The notes: a model not told the origin generated them from the sequence alone. DNA of 64,000 nt from Serripes groenlandicus (GCA_031761405.1 JASEVX010000001.1:201890390-201954389); one strand, 5' to 3'; positions 1 to 10,533 are shown, counted from the stretch's first letter. A program made the numbers and translations.

Positions 1-23
1 TGTTGTATGTGAGTTAGGGTTGA
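1..23 (-). mobile_element. TTAA-MITE right-end fragment cut by the window edge
   Basis: The window opens with TGTTGTATGTGAGTTAGGGTTGA, which matches the right end of minus-oriented type B copies (TTGTTGTATGTGGGAAAGGGTTA) with a few substitutions. The rest of the copy lies upstream of the window. Confidence 0.55.
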
Positions 24-100
24 AACAAGCCAATATTCCTAGTATTTTGTCAGAAGTAGGAGAAACCTGGGAAAAACAACTGTTGAATCTTTTAATCAAC

Positions 101-118
101 ATATATATATATATATAT
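101..118. repeat. (AT)n microsatellite
   Basis: Nine uninterrupted AT dinucleotides. A diverged right-end-like TTAA-MITE scrap may follow near 149-181, too weak to call. Confidence 0.9.
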
Positions 119-635
119 GTAATTTTTTCTTCAAAAAAATTATAGGCCAGCTTTTAAAAGTCTTCAGCTGCAAAAGTGGGAACAAACCTTCTGCCGTTTC
201 CTGAAGAAATGTGTGGGACTATGGGGGAAACGGCCCTAATCTGTATTATAAACAAGGCCTAGTGTCTCAGTAATAGCTTAATATCGGCTGCCTTAATCCT
301 TCCAATTTTCTTCTGCTATAATGTTACATCAAGGATGGCATCCAAATATTTAGAAAATCCCCTAATGTTGATTTAAGGGCTGTCCTTTATATGCCATTAT
401 TGTTTTGTCCAAATTATTCCTCAAAAATATTCTCTTTCATTAATTTATTATACTTCTTTCTGCCAATAATCTGTCCTTTTCCGGCCATGGAGATAGTCAG
501 TACATGCTTTTAAATGAGAATGCATAATAGATGTATCATAGCTCAAATGTGGTAGAAACTTGTACCAATTAATGAAAGAATATTTGCAGTAACCTCATTA
601 AGAGATATAGATGAAATTGTAAGGATTACCTTTTT

Positions 636-865
636 TTAACCCTTTCCCTCATACGACAATTCTACAGCAGACGACTTTGAACATATTTTGTCAAAAATAG
701 AAAATCTCTAATTAAATGGATAACCTATGACTAACAGTAGAAAACATTGTGGCAAAAGAAGAAATTACTCATTTTGAGCAATTTCTTCTTTTGTCACTAT
801 GTAAATTTTAAAAAGCTGTCTGCTGCAAAAGCGTGAGAAAGCGTCTATATGAAGGAAAGGGTTAA
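636..865 (+). mobile_element. TTAA-MITE type A, full length
   Basis: TTAA at 636-639 and 862-865 flanks a 222-bp body that starts CCCTTTCCCTCATACGAC and ends with a one-base variant of the usual TATGAGGGAAAGGG. The subterminal motif is TCTACAGCAGACGAC, and the central hairpin is present (GAAATTACTC...GAGCAATTTCTTC). Compared with 7423-7652 it differs by scattered substitutions only. Confidence 0.92.
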
Positions 866-1156
866 GGTTTGAAAACAAAAAGTGTCAAAGCATGAATACT
901 GATGGAAGGCAGTATTGTTAAGGCATACATGAACCGGAATGTTATTTTTGGGACTTTGAAATAAATCCTATAATATGAAAAAGTAACTTAGTTACACAAT
1001 AGCTGGCAGGCACAATTTTGTATCTGAGCTATTCGTTGGTATTGTATAAAGATTACATTGTTGTAATAATTAATACTGTTTTCAGACATGGCAACCATTA
1101 ACATTTAATTGTTATTAAAGATTTAAAATATTAAATAATGTAGAATTTATCCTCTT

Positions 1157-1387
1157 ATAACTATTTTCCAACATACAACACTTATGCTGAAGGCTATGTT
1201 GAAAACAGTCAAACAAAAATATGGAAAATCTCTATAAATTAAAGTACCATTATTGAAAAGGGGTTAACAACATTGTTGCAAATCTAAATATTGTTCATTT
1301 CGAGGAATTACTTCTGTTTCCACAACATTCTCAGAAGTCGTCTACTGCAAATGTGTCAAATGTCGTCCATATTAGGGAAAGGGTTGA
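1157..1387 (+). mobile_element. TTAA-MITE type B, diverged
   Basis: The order of B-type landmarks is kept: CCAACATACAACA, AATATGGAAAATCTCTATAAATTAAAG, ATTATTGAAAAGGG, a decayed hairpin, AGAAGTCGTCTACTGCA and a right end AGGGAAAGGGTTGA. Both TTAA flanks have decayed. Confidence 0.75.
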
Positions 1388-1389
1388 GA

Positions 1390-2409
1390 AATGAAGGGAG
1401 CGTCCTGTGAAGATACTATCAAATATGTTAATAAGCTTAACAGACTAATAATTTGTATGAAAATCCCTGCAATGAATGGCAATTGACAAATTAATGTGGC
1501 AAGTCGGCTTTCTCTATAATATTGTCAAAAGGCAGATAACGAAGTTTTATTAAAATGACGCAAATCTTAATCCTTTACACGCCAAACTTTATCATTATGT
1601 AATTGACATTGACTAAATTGATTAAGAAATAGGTGTCCATTTTAACAATGACAGAAAAGTTTACCATTTCATCATTAAGTCTCACATTATCGATTCACAT
1701 GGAATCTGTTTACATCTTTTTTAAGTACCCTGGCCAGCCCTTATAATGTGAAAATCTTTGAAGAAAGTTTAACCAAATAAGGCCTAGATGTCTTGGCGTC
1801 TTCGACACAGTCACTGGTGAATTAACAAAAGTTATTAAACTTTAATTTGTATTTTCAAATCAAATGTTTAGTGTAGAAGTCGATTAAAGTGTAAGTACAA
1901 GTTATTGAGATAGTTATAGCCAAGATAGTAAAGACTTAAGTCATAATGTCATTTACACTTTTCTACATTCAAATTACTTGAATTCAAATTTCTTATTTCA
2001 TCAGTCTAGAAAGGATAGTAAAAGTAGATTTTGTTGGCTGAGTCTTTTCATTATTTAAAACAAGATTGGTTTTTTTTGCAGATGACAATGGCGGACTGCA
2101 AGGTTGATAACATTTTCCACTTATTCAACTTGATTCAGATGAAAAATGGTGAAACCTGTCATTTTTCTTCCGCTTCTGTCAAAGGCAAAGGATACATTTA
2201 TTAAAACATTTTAACAAGGCTGTAAAAAACAAATAGAAATTTCACGTTTGCTATCAAAATTTAAAAAGTAATTGTCATAATGCACCGGAAAAAGCCGCTC
2301 TCCTGTCCAATCATTTTTACAAAAAACATAAGTGTTTGAAAATTATTTCTTTCTCTTTTAAAGAAACATGAAATGCATTTGGGTAAGGCAGATTTAATTC
2401 CTACCATTT
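1390..2409. other. Non-coding stretch without recognised repeat
   Basis: AT-rich unique sequence with stops in all frames. A pyrimidine run ending TTTTTTTTGCAG at 2081 precedes ATGACAATGGCGGACTGCAAG, but the following GTTGAT is a poor donor and no conserved exon can be argued. Confidence 0.5.
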
Positions 2410-2505
2410 AATTCCTAATGGTACTGGTTTGTCGTCCAGGGATCACGAATAAGTGTTCTGTTGCTGTTAGGTAATTGAAATATAATGTATTGTTGAAAAT
2501 ATCAT
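2410..2505 (+). mobile_element. SINE 3' part, old remnant
   Basis: GTACTGGTTTGTCGTCCAGGGATCACGAATAAGTG, then a diverged AATTGAAATATAATGTATTGTTGAAA, lines up with the 3' half of the intact SINE at 62831-63058. The tRNA-like head is not visible. Confidence 0.65.
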
Positions 2506-3668
2506 CAAATTCCAACAACAAAATATCTTATCTCTGCCATGGCAAGGAAGCAATAATGGTTCAAAATGTGTAACTGTGGTACCATAATTCAACAGTCGAT
2601 GTGTGAAGTATCCTCTTTAAGACTTTTTTTAAATTTATTTAGAATTCTGTTGTTTAAAATATTGGCACATTTAGTAAAATATACCGGTATGTGAAATTAT
2701 AAAGTAAAAATGTTTACAAGTAAACAGTTGTTCGAAATTTGATGATTGAAACAATAATGAACAAGCATTGTTTTGTTTTTAAAAATGAATGTATTAAAAC
2801 ATTCCAAAATTTGGATCAAATCGGGGAAAGCTTGAGTTAAGGTTTTAATTCAGGACTTTTTTTAACCTTCTTTTGTTTTCCTATAACAAAAAATCTGTTG
2901 GGCTGAAATTTTATATTTTTTGTGTTGTGTTTTATTTTGTCATGGTTTGGTGAACAAGATAAAAGAGCTGTGCTAATCATTAGTTGTGATCAGTCGGTGA
3001 CAAATTTGATGGTTTTTAGGCATTTCATTATCATTAAAACAAATCTGAACATAATTCAATGCTTCAATGTGTAACCTGTTGTATAAACTTAACTAGTCGG
3101 AGATTGATATCGGGGTGGTTGAGATTTTTCAGTGGCTTTTCAGATAAAAATTTCTTTTTGTTTTTATGAATTATTGTGAATTTGTAAATTTTTGCTGTAA
3201 TTTACACCTATTTTTATCGCTTGTTCATGCCATGGTTTTGAGCATGTTTCCTTGGTAGTTGATCATTGTCTACTTAAACAGAAAGAAGAAAATATTGATG
3301 AGAAATTGAGATTATCTTAGGCATTATATAAAAAGCCAAGGTTTTCATGTGGATGCTCTATTTTGAGACATTTTTGTCAAAAGGTTTGTAATATGAAACT
3401 ACAGGAACAAAAAATGGTAACATTTGTAATGATTCAAGTAGCTATCAGGCCATTTATCAATGAAGATGAAATTTAATATATTTTAGGTTCATCAGGTATT
3501 TTAACCCTTATTTGTTTAATGGACTCGTCAAAACTTGAATTGAGACACATACTTTTGTCTTTTGAGGGGTTATTCTACATAAAATTGATGAGTCAGCACT
3601 ATAAGACCAAGATTTCAGGCTGATCTTAGTTGGGACTGAAACTCAAGTTGCTTTTTAGTTCAAAATGT
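2506..3668. other. Non-coding stretch without recognised repeat
   Basis: AT-rich, low-complexity T and A runs, with no coding signal or family repeat that I can identify. Confidence 0.5.
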
Positions 3669-3802
3669 TTAACCCTTTTCCACATACAACACATCTGCAA
3701 TAGACGACTGAAAACATCTTGGTAAAAAATATTGAAAATCTCTATGAATTATATTATAATAATTATATTATTATGAAGTCTGCAAATGGCAAAGGGTTTT
3801 AA
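3669..3802 (+). mobile_element. TTAA-MITE type B, internally deleted
   Basis: The left end is TTAACCCTTTTCCACATACAAC with ATCTGCAATAGACGACTG and AAATCTCTATGAATTA. It then jumps to a right end GGCAAAGGGTTTTAA. The central hairpin is missing. Confidence 0.7.
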
Positions 3803-3886
3803 GTTAAGGAAGCATTTTGTTGTAATGTATATGCATATAAACAAAACACTATATATATGTTTTAGCATTCAAAACATTCCTTTATC

Positions 3887-3997
3887 TTAACCCTTTCCAA
3901 CATACATCATAAAGAGCAACTTCAATTTTTGCCAGACTTGTTTTCAAGTCTTATTATTCTGCTGCAGAGGCTTCAGAAAGTGACTGATGCGGGAACT
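3887..3997 (+). mobile_element. TTAA-MITE, internally deleted
   Basis: TTAACCCTTTCCAACATAC on the left and CTGCTGCAGAGGCTTCAGAAAGTG...GCGGGAAC on the right, with most of the interior lost. A solo right end, TTCATGAGGGAAAGGGTTAA at 4398-4417, may belong to it or to another lost copy. Confidence 0.6.
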
Positions 3998-4397
3998 ATA
4001 TTCTTCTTCAAATGTATTAGTAGTGGAGGAATCTAAATTAAACTTGTCGCTAATGGACAAATGATGGTGTGCCTAGGCCACACTATTTTTCCAGTTCATG
4101 GAGCTGCAAGAGCTAGTTTTACAAATTAGTGATTATGATGGGTGGGTTTTAAACTCCTATTTTCAAGTGAGTTACTCTGTAAATGTGCACTCTGACACTT
4201 GACCTCTCAGAGAACATGTTTTTTTAGACTCAGCAGCTACAGTTGAAAAAATAATGTAGGAAGAGCAATGTTGCTCATGATAAAGCCATTTCTAATTTAT
4301 GTTCTTAACTTAATCTTCTCTTTGAAATTTTGTCATTTGTTGAATTGCTTTCCGTTCCAAGCTCTAGGGTGCTTGCATTAATAAACATCTCAAATTG

Positions 4398-4417
4398 TTC
4401 ATGAGGGAAAGGGTTAA
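4398..4417 (+). mobile_element. Solo TTAA-MITE right end
   Basis: CATGAGGGAAAGGGTTAA exactly matches the type A terminus, but no element body precedes it. Confidence 0.6.
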
Positions 4418-4524
4418 TGAAATTGGGGTGAACGAAATTACATGTACTGATGCCCTCCGTGTTTTAAGTGTAGGTTTCTTAGAGGGCATTTGATTTGTGC
4501 ATGTCCTGGATGAGGGCCTAACTC

Positions 4525-4642
4525 AATGTTTGATGTCTTTTTGAAAAAAAAAATATTTTTTGGAAGCATTCAGTAAAATTACAATGATGAATGTTTGATG
4601 TCTTTTAGAAAAAAAGTAACTCTGGAAACATTCTGTAAATGA
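4525..4642. repeat. 65-bp tandem duplication, two diverged units
   Basis: AATGTTTGATGTCTTTT starts at 4525 and again at 4590. Both units continue through an A run, then TGGAAGCATTCAGTAAA or TGGAAACATTCTGTAAA. Confidence 0.75.
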
Positions 4643-4760
4643 ACATATTATTGACCAACTGTTCATTATGAGCCATTTCTCTTTTTCCTATTACCAGTAT
4701 GTCTTCAAAAGTATTTACTTCAGAGAAATAGAAATAACAAAAGGCTTCTAGTATGTGACG

Positions 4761-4988
4761 TTAACCCTTTCCCTCATACAACACTTCTGCAGCAGATGAC
4801 TGAACGTATTTTGTCAAAAAATAGAAAATCTCTATAATTGAATGGATAACCTATGACACAAAGTGGAAAACATTGTGGCAAAAGGAGAAATTGCACGTTT
4901 TGTGCAATTTCTTCTTTTGTCTCTATGTTTTCAAAAAGCTGTCTGCTGCAGAGGCATCAGAAAGCGTCTATATGAGGGAAAGGGTTAA
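4761..4988 (+). mobile_element. TTAA-MITE type A, full length
   Basis: TTAA at both ends (4761-4764, 4985-4988), TIR CCCTTTCCCTCATA, central hairpin GAAATTGCACGTTTTGTGC, and right half GTCTGCTGCAGAGGC. A 69-codon ORF inside it is just the element read through. Confidence 0.93.
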
Positions 4989-4998
4989 GAGGAAACAT

Positions 4999-5227
4999 GT
5001 TCCCACCTGCAGACACAATTTGAGGCATCTGCAGCTGGTGACTTTTGTAAACATTGTGGCAAAAAGAAAGTGCTCATTATGAGCATAATATTATCTTTTT
5101 GCAAATATGTATACCACTCTTCTGAATAATTGTACTTTCAATTACATGTATAGAGATATTCCATAAGGTTGTCTAGATGTGTTCAAAACGGTCCGCTGCA
5201 GATTTATTGTATTTTAAAAAGGATTAA
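4999..5227 (-). mobile_element. TTAA-MITE type B, diverged
   Basis: It begins 10 bp after the previous copy: TTCCCACCTGCAGACACA, GCATCTGCAGCTGGTGAC, a hairpin around GTGCTCATTATGAGCAT, and a right end GGTCCGCTGCAGATTTATTGT. The terminal GGG run is eroded. Confidence 0.75.
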
Positions 5228-6190
5228 AATAAGAGCCAAATTAGCATCTTTATCTTAACCACAGGAAAATGCACTTCATGCAATCAATGATTTCAAGTTT
5301 TTCATTCGATACAATTCAAAACAGATGTAAAAAATTTGCATCTTTTCTATGTAGAATTAAACAATAATCAATCACGAAAACGTCGTCGGTGAATTTACTG
5401 AATTCTAATGAAAAGTCCAAATATAGATGGTTTAATTCTAAATGGACATAACTGCAACTTGTTTCCTAATGTTCCTACGCCCATCTCGAATAAAGAATCC
5501 TGATATGCTTTCTCTCTATGCAAATTAAGGATTTCAGACTTAACCAAAGTAATCCTTTTTCTAGCCTGTCAATTTTATTTGTGTAAAAAAATAATCTAAT
5601 TCCCAGTGGGTCGCTTTTCACGTAGAGCCAGTGGTCCTAAATATGGAGTGGGATTAAATCATGCAAAATACTTAATTTGGTGATAAGTGCCCTTTTCAAG
5701 GTTATAATCCTATTTTTGTTGAAAAATGGTTGAAATTGAATGCAGCGGACATGCCCATCACGTTATATTGACTGAATCAGCACTTTTCCTGATTAACACT
5801 TTTCTCTCATTCAAGTTGATTTCTTATTTAGCAGACAACAACTGAACATTTATTGTTAGATGTCCTTTCCCTGGATGTTTTTCAATGATTTTCCTGATCA
5901 AGATATACAGTAAAGATTTTTCTGTCCATTGTGTGAAAAATTAAATATTTAGATGTTAAGCAAAAAATCTGTGGCTTTATAAAAGACATAATGCTTTATC
6001 TACATAATCCAACATCATACAATTACAACTTTTCTGCATGTAGCCTTCGTGTAGTAACGTTTAATGAAACATGAAATATCCCATATAAAGACGGCTCTGC
6101 CCAATTTGAGCCGAAGAGCCCCAAGTCGCTTGGTGTCACCTGTCACCTAATGCACTAATTATAGAAGTGATTTGTAGATATCCTTTTGAT
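5228..6190. other. Non-coding stretch without recognised repeat
   Basis: Unique AT-rich sequence; I see no exon or named repeat. Confidence 0.5.
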
Positions 6191-6191
6191 C

Positions 6192-6641
6192 TCAACCCTT
6201 TCCCACATGCACCAACTCTGCAGCAGACACCTTTGAAAATATATAGGTAAAAAATAAAGAATGTCTATATAAATAAATGAAAGTAGTTTAACCCTTTCCC
6301 TCATAATTATGACAATTCTGCAGCAGACGACTTTGAACATATTTTGTCAACAAATAGAAAATCTCTATAATTGAATGGATAACCTATGACAAAAGTGGAA
6401 AACATTGTGTCTATTAAAAAGGAGAAACTGCTTGTTTTGAGCAATTTCTGCTTTTGTCACTATGTTTTCAAAAAGCTGTCTGATGCAGAGGCGTCAGAAA
6501 GCGTCTATATGAGGGAAAGGGTTAATTGAATGGCAAAGGAAGAAATTCCTCATTATGAGCAGGATCTCCTTTTGTCAGAATGTTTTCAAGAATTGCCTGC
6601 TGTGGTTACGACAAAATGCATCTGCAGGTGGGAAGGGTTAA
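6192..6641 (+). mobile_element. TTAA-MITE type B split by a nested type A copy
   Basis: The left part, 6192-6287 (CAACCCTTTCCCACATGC ... AAATGAAAGTAG), and the right part, 6526-6641 (TTGAATGGCAAAGGAAGAAATTCC ... GCAGGTGGGAAGGGTTAA), join into one B element once 6288-6525 is removed. The interruption is at an internal TTAA that is duplicated on both sides of the insert. Confidence 0.88.
6288..6525 (+). mobile_element. TTAA-MITE type A nested in a type B copy
   Basis: Complete type A copy with TTAA at 6288-6291 and 6522-6525. It has a small insertion after CCCTCATAA and an altered sequence (TCTATTAAAA) before the hairpin. Confidence 0.92.
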
Positions 6642-6644
6642 CAA

Positions 6645-7090
6645 ATGAAATCTCAAAATACCAGTTTTGAAAGCAACCCCTCCAAAAAAAAAAAAAAACA
6701 CTATTGTGACTGAAACTATTATTGTTTTTCATCCTCTGTACATTGAAGATAGATGCGACTAGCCCGTGGCAATATTGCTCGATTGACGATGTCGAATTTT
6801 ACATGCCGAAATTGTGATGGTGTCTGATCATCATGTTTCAATTACCCATGTTGCTATGGGCAATGAGTTTCCATAGTAACCAATCAAGAAATTGTCCTCC
6901 CCAGTTTATGTAAGGTAAAGAAACGCAGTCATTCCTTAATCATGTTTTTTGATTCCCGTTTTTCTATTTTTAATGAGGCGGAAGGCCTAGTAGGAGAGAC
7001 ATGTGAGCTATGACATTTAGTGTTGTCACCGACTTTAACTGAGGACTAGATAAGGAGAACTTTTAAAACTGGTCTTTTACCACCAATATT
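6645..7090. other. Non-coding stretch
   Basis: Poly-A run at about 6687-6699, then unique sequence up to the palindrome element. Confidence 0.45.
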
Positions 7091-7092
7091 TA

Positions 7093-7206
7093 TCTTATGA
7101 CTCGGCCAAACCCTATGTTGTGGGGTACTCAAAGGAATCGTCTCACTGAGACGATTCTTTTGAGTTCCCACAACATAGGGTTTGTGTATCAAATCAGGAT
7201 TTTTGA
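7093..7206. mobile_element. Foldback (palindrome) element, best copy
   Basis: The palindrome at 7108-7183 has two arms of about 37 bp: AAACCCTATGTTGTGGGG and TACTCAAAGGAATCGTCTCA against TGAGACGATTCTTTTGAG and CCCACAACATAGGGTTT, with almost no loop. Flanks TTATGACTC and ATCAAATCAGGATTT recur at the related copies, so the mobile unit extends beyond the palindrome. Confidence 0.85.
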
Positions 7207-7374
7207 ATTCAAAATACTTGCATTATCTTTAGAGCTCTGCTTTAATAAAGAAAGAGTGTAATTTCTTATTGCTCCCCATTATAGTTGAGTCTTCATCATT
7301 TGTGGGATTTATTAAAGCCATCATTTTGGTATTTAATGCTACCTTTTGCTAATCATTTTATTATTTTCATATAA

Positions 7375-7412
7375 TAAAGTCAAACCTGTCTAAAGCAGCC
7401 TGGTTCCATCCC
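7375..7412 (+). mobile_element. Fragment of the CAGTCAAACCTGT element
   Basis: AAAGTCAAACCTGTCTAAAGCAGCC resembles the terminus of the family seen at 21311-21492. Only this end is present. Confidence 0.45.
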
Positions 7413-7422
7413 TGATCAATAC

Positions 7423-7652
7423 TTAACCCTTTCCCTCATACGACAATTCTGCAGCAGACGACTTTGAACATATTTTGTCAAATAATGGAAAATCTCTATA
7501 ATTGAATGGATAACCTATGACTAACAGTGGAAAACATTGTGACAAAAGGAGAAATTGCACGTTTTGTGCAATTTCTTCTTTTGTCACTATGTTTTCAAAA
7601 AGCCGTCTGCTGCAGAGGCGTCAGAAAGCGTCTATATGAGGGAAAGGGTTAA
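7423..7652 (+). mobile_element. TTAA-MITE type A, reference-quality copy
   Basis: Anatomy: TTAA 7423-7426; terminal CCCTTTCCCTCATA 7427-7440; subterminal CTGCAGCAGACGAC 7449-7462; an AT-rich left interior; a central hairpin 7541-7585 (GACAAAAGGAGAAATTGCAC paired with GTGCAATTTCTTCTTTTGTC); inverted GTCTGCTGCAG 7605-7615; a GACGC-like pair in the right subterminus; terminal TATGAGGGAAAGGG 7635-7648; TTAA 7649-7652. There is no coding capacity, so it must have been moved by a transposase encoded elsewhere. TTAA targets and CCC ends are piggyBac-superfamily hallmarks. Kolobok also uses TTAA but does not usually begin CCC. Confidence 0.95.
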
Positions 7653-7655
7653 GTC

Positions 7656-8310
7656 TTTGAAAATGGTAGTGGCGCTGAGGGATAGCATATCGACTGAATT
7701 GCGACAATGTCTGGTTAAGTACCGGTAAATTACCCAGAAAAATGCTGTGATATATAACTGAAAGAATGTTGAAAGTACGTGGCAATTAGAACACTATTCA
7801 AACAAACAAACTGAAGCAGACAGTCTAGGGAATTACAGAAAAGGAGGCTTCCATAAGAAGAAGACAAAGATATAATGGAAGGCCACCATGGGGAATGTAA
7901 AAATACCCAAAACACATCATGAGATCATAAAATATGGCTTAGTTTTCCATAAAACCCTGTCTTCTGAGTTAATTCAGATAAATTCATTAAGTCCAATTGT
8001 CCAATGGCCAATCTAATCGCATTGCAATCTCAGTCTGCCCTATTTCCTATAATTGATCAAAGTCACGGGTCACTCATGTGTGGTCATAAACGGTCAACAA
8101 TGGTCAAGTGACGGCACCAGACCAGCGGTCATCAATATCAGAAGCGGTCATCTGAGCCATATTGATTCAATATAAACAACGGTATGGTGATGCATTTCAT
8201 ATTGACCACTGTACATGATAAGGTTGCCGTAGAAAATTGGTATTAATCTTTTAATCTTTACATTTGTATTTCTCTTTGTAATCCTACATTGTAGGTACTC
8301 TGTAAACCGT
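7656..8310. other. Non-coding stretch containing a GGTCA cluster
   Basis: Contains six GGTCA pentamers between 8068 and 8150 (at 8068, 8082, 8092, 8102, 8127, 8146). The rest is unique AT-rich sequence. Confidence 0.6.
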
Positions 8311-8312
8311 TA

Positions 8313-8545
8313 TTAAGCTTTTCCCACTTACAACAAATCTGCAACAGACGACTTTGAAAACATCTTTGCAAACGCTGTACGGAAAATCTCTTTTAAATGA
8401 AAGTACAATAAATTAATCATTTAATAAAGTTGGAAATATTTGGAAAATGGAGAAATTGCTCATTATGTACTTTTCCTCACTCTGTCTCAATAGTTTCGAA
8501 GGACGTCTGCAGCATATGCGTCAGTAGGGATTTAAACAGCCGATG
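8313..8545 (+). mobile_element. TTAA-MITE type B, right end eroded
   Basis: TTAAGCTTTTCCCACTTACAAC, CTGCAACAGACGACTTTGAAAACATC, GGAGAAATTGCTCATTATG and GACGTCTGCAGCATATGCGTCAG are in the expected order. The final GGGAAAGGG is lost. Confidence 0.75.
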
Positions 8546-8679
8546 CTAATGCACAATATGCAACATGAAGGTTAAGGTCTGGAATTTATAGGAAAATATG
8601 GCAATGTTAGGTTAAATTGCACCAATTATCTTGGATCTCTCATTTAAACATGAGGAACCCTTAACCCAATGCTGATGTC

Positions 8680-9064
8680 TTAACCCTTTCCCACATACAA
8701 CAAATCTGCAGCAGACAACTTATGACTAAAGTGACAAAAACCCGAAAAATCTCCATAAAAATAGACGCTTTTTGACGCCTCTGCAGCAGACGGCTTTTTG
8801 AAAACATAGTGACAAAAGAAGAAATTGCACAAAACGTGCAATTTCTCCTTATGCCACAATGTTTTCCCAATTTTAGTCATAGGTTATCCATTTAATTATA
8901 GAGATTTTCTATTTTTGGACAAAATATGTTCAAAGTCGTCTGCTACAGAATTGTCGTATGAGGGAAAGGGTTAATTGTGAAATAAAGTTGAAAACATTGT
9001 GGCCAAGGAGATATTTCTCAAAAGTCATCTGTTGCTATTGTGTGAATATGTGGGAATGCGATAA
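8680..9064 (+). mobile_element. TTAA-MITE type B split by a nested type A copy
   Basis: The left part 8680-8758 (TTAACCCTTTCCCACATACAACAAATC...CTCCATAAA) and the right part after 8974 (TTGTGAAATAAAGTTGAAAACATTGTGG ... ATGTGGGAATGCGATAA) belong to the same B variant as 28650-28858 and 59996-60223, where the interval reads CTTAATTGTTAAATAAAG without a break. Confidence 0.85.
8759..8974 (-). mobile_element. Nested TTAA-MITE type A, left terminus deleted
   Basis: It starts ATAGACGCTTTTTGACGCC and runs to TATGAGGGAAAGGGTTAA (TTAA 8971-8974). The first 14 or so bases and the left TTAA are missing, together with a few bases of the host copy, so a small deletion crosses the left junction. Confidence 0.88.
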
Positions 9065-9078
9065 GACATATTTACAGC

Positions 9079-9333
9079 ATACCGAGGGCTTGGCGTAAAA
9101 CAGTTGTAACTCAAAACCTATTTTGAAAACCTTGGATTAGGGGCAATTTTGACCCCTTTTGTAAACAATGCAAATTTAGGTGCCAATGCTCAGAACGAGC
9201 AATGGCACCTAAACTTCCATTGTTTACCAAGAAAAATGATATAACGCCTTTAAAGACTTTATGGCGAGGTAAATAACCTTGGTAAAAAAATACCAATTTT
9301 AGTTACAACCGTTTCACGCCGAGCCCTCGATAC
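9079..9333. mobile_element. CGAGGG MITE, copy 1, 4-bp target duplication
   Basis: The body at 9083-9329 (247 bp) begins CGAGGGCTTGGCGT and ends with the near-inverse ACGCCGAGCCCTCG. ATAC flanks both sides (9079-9082, 9330-9333). The interior has a large hairpin: TTTGTAAACAATGCAAATTTAGGTGCC, loop GCTCAGAACGAGC, then GGCACCTAAACTTCCATTGTTTACC. No coding sequence. Confidence 0.88.
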
Positions 9334-9334
9334 A

Positions 9335-9789
9335 ACCTTTGAAAACAATGTGAAAGGAGCAATCCCTTGCTCATGATGAAAAGATTGGAACAGTTGCAAT
9401 TTTGTCTCTTATTCAATATGGTCTCGTTACAGCCGTCTTGCTTTGAGCCATGCTATTATTTTTCTGGGAAATGACCGATGGTCACTGTAGAGTGGACACT
9501 GATTGTACTCGTGATGTCTCCCTGGTCACTGATTTATTTGTCAGAATCGATACACATTGTCACCCCCATGTATTCATGCAGAGAAATTAATTCATGCAGC
9601 ATACACAAATCACCGCGAACCCTCCATTCTAGTTTTGATACATGGTCATAATTGAATCCTTGGGGCCTTCAATAAGTTGGCTGCATGTCTGGGATGAAAT
9701 TTCGATAGTATATGACAGGTTGCAGAATTCATTCTAGTAGTTTATGTGTCAAAGGCATTGTTGGAAATAGAAGCAAATGCTCCTTTTCT
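9335..9789. other. Non-coding stretch
   Basis: Unique sequence with no family repeat seen. Confidence 0.45.
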
Positions 9790-9994
9790 TTAATCTTATC
9801 CCAAATACAATAATTCTGCAGCAGTCGACTAAAAAAGCAGATTGACAAAAATCTTAAAATCTCAATAAATTACGGTTCAACCTATATTAAATAGAGTTGC
9901 AAACATTGTGGCGAAAGAAGAGATTGCTTGTTTTCAAAAGTTGTCTGCAGCAGGGGCAGGTGTCAGAAAGCGTCTCTATGTGGGAAAGAGTTAA
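9790..9994 (+). mobile_element. TTAA-MITE type B, shortened
   Basis: TTAA at 9790-9793 and 9991-9994. The left end has decayed to CTTATCCCAAATACAATAATTC; the right end is GTCAGAAAGCGTCTCTATGTGGGAAAGAG. About 25 bp around the hairpin is missing. Confidence 0.82.
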
Positions 9995-10013
9995 TCCAGT
10001 CGTCTTCTTAACC

Positions 10014-10040
10014 TTAACCCTTTCCCTCATATAGACGTTT
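10014..10040 (-). mobile_element. Solo TTAA-MITE type A left end
   Basis: TTAACCCTTTCCCTCATATAGACG is exact type A terminus, then the match stops abruptly in unique sequence. Confidence 0.8.
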
Positions 10041-10423
10041 AATTTATACGACATCTGAAGGAAAATGAAAGTCGTGATGAATTAAATTTTACTTTTTCCC
10101 AAAAGTGGCTGCATAATTTTGATATAAATTTGCACGACAAGAAGACTTTTAAGACGGAGTACACTGTATAGCCAGCCTATTATTGTTTGTTGTATGGGAT
10201 ATAATTTGTTAAGTATTTTAAATTCTAGTTAAATTTCATTGTCATCGAATTAGACCTACAGGGATGGATGAATCATGATCAAACAATAAAAATGATTAAT
10301 GATTAAACAAAAGAAAACAATTGACATAATCTGAAAAAAAATAATATAAATCAAAGAACAATGACTGAATGTAAAACAAAGTATTTCAGGTCGTTGCGCT
10401 TTGACTTCCTCCTAAATTTGACA
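10041..10423. other. Non-coding stretch
   Basis: A-rich unique sequence; nothing recognised. Confidence 0.45.
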
Positions 10424-10533
10424 GCATATATAGTTTACTGTAAACATATCAATGATTTCATGCAAAACGGTTTTAACTGCATCTTATAACAAGATGTAGT
10501 TTAAAACCGTTTTCCATGGAGTTAACTATATGC
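10424..10533. mobile_element. Unclassified foldback element, about 110 bp
   Basis: Outer ends GCATATATAGTTTACTG and GAGTTAACTATATGC are imperfect inverses. The inner arms AAAACGGTTTTAACTGCATCTT and AAGATGTAGTTTAAAACCGTTTT pair around a 5-base loop (10462-10516). I see only this copy in the window. Confidence 0.7.

Noticed and set aside
2060..2103. Microexon ATGACAATGGCGGACTGCAAG after TTTTTTTTGCAG
   Set aside because: The following GTTGAT is a weak donor and there is no other support.
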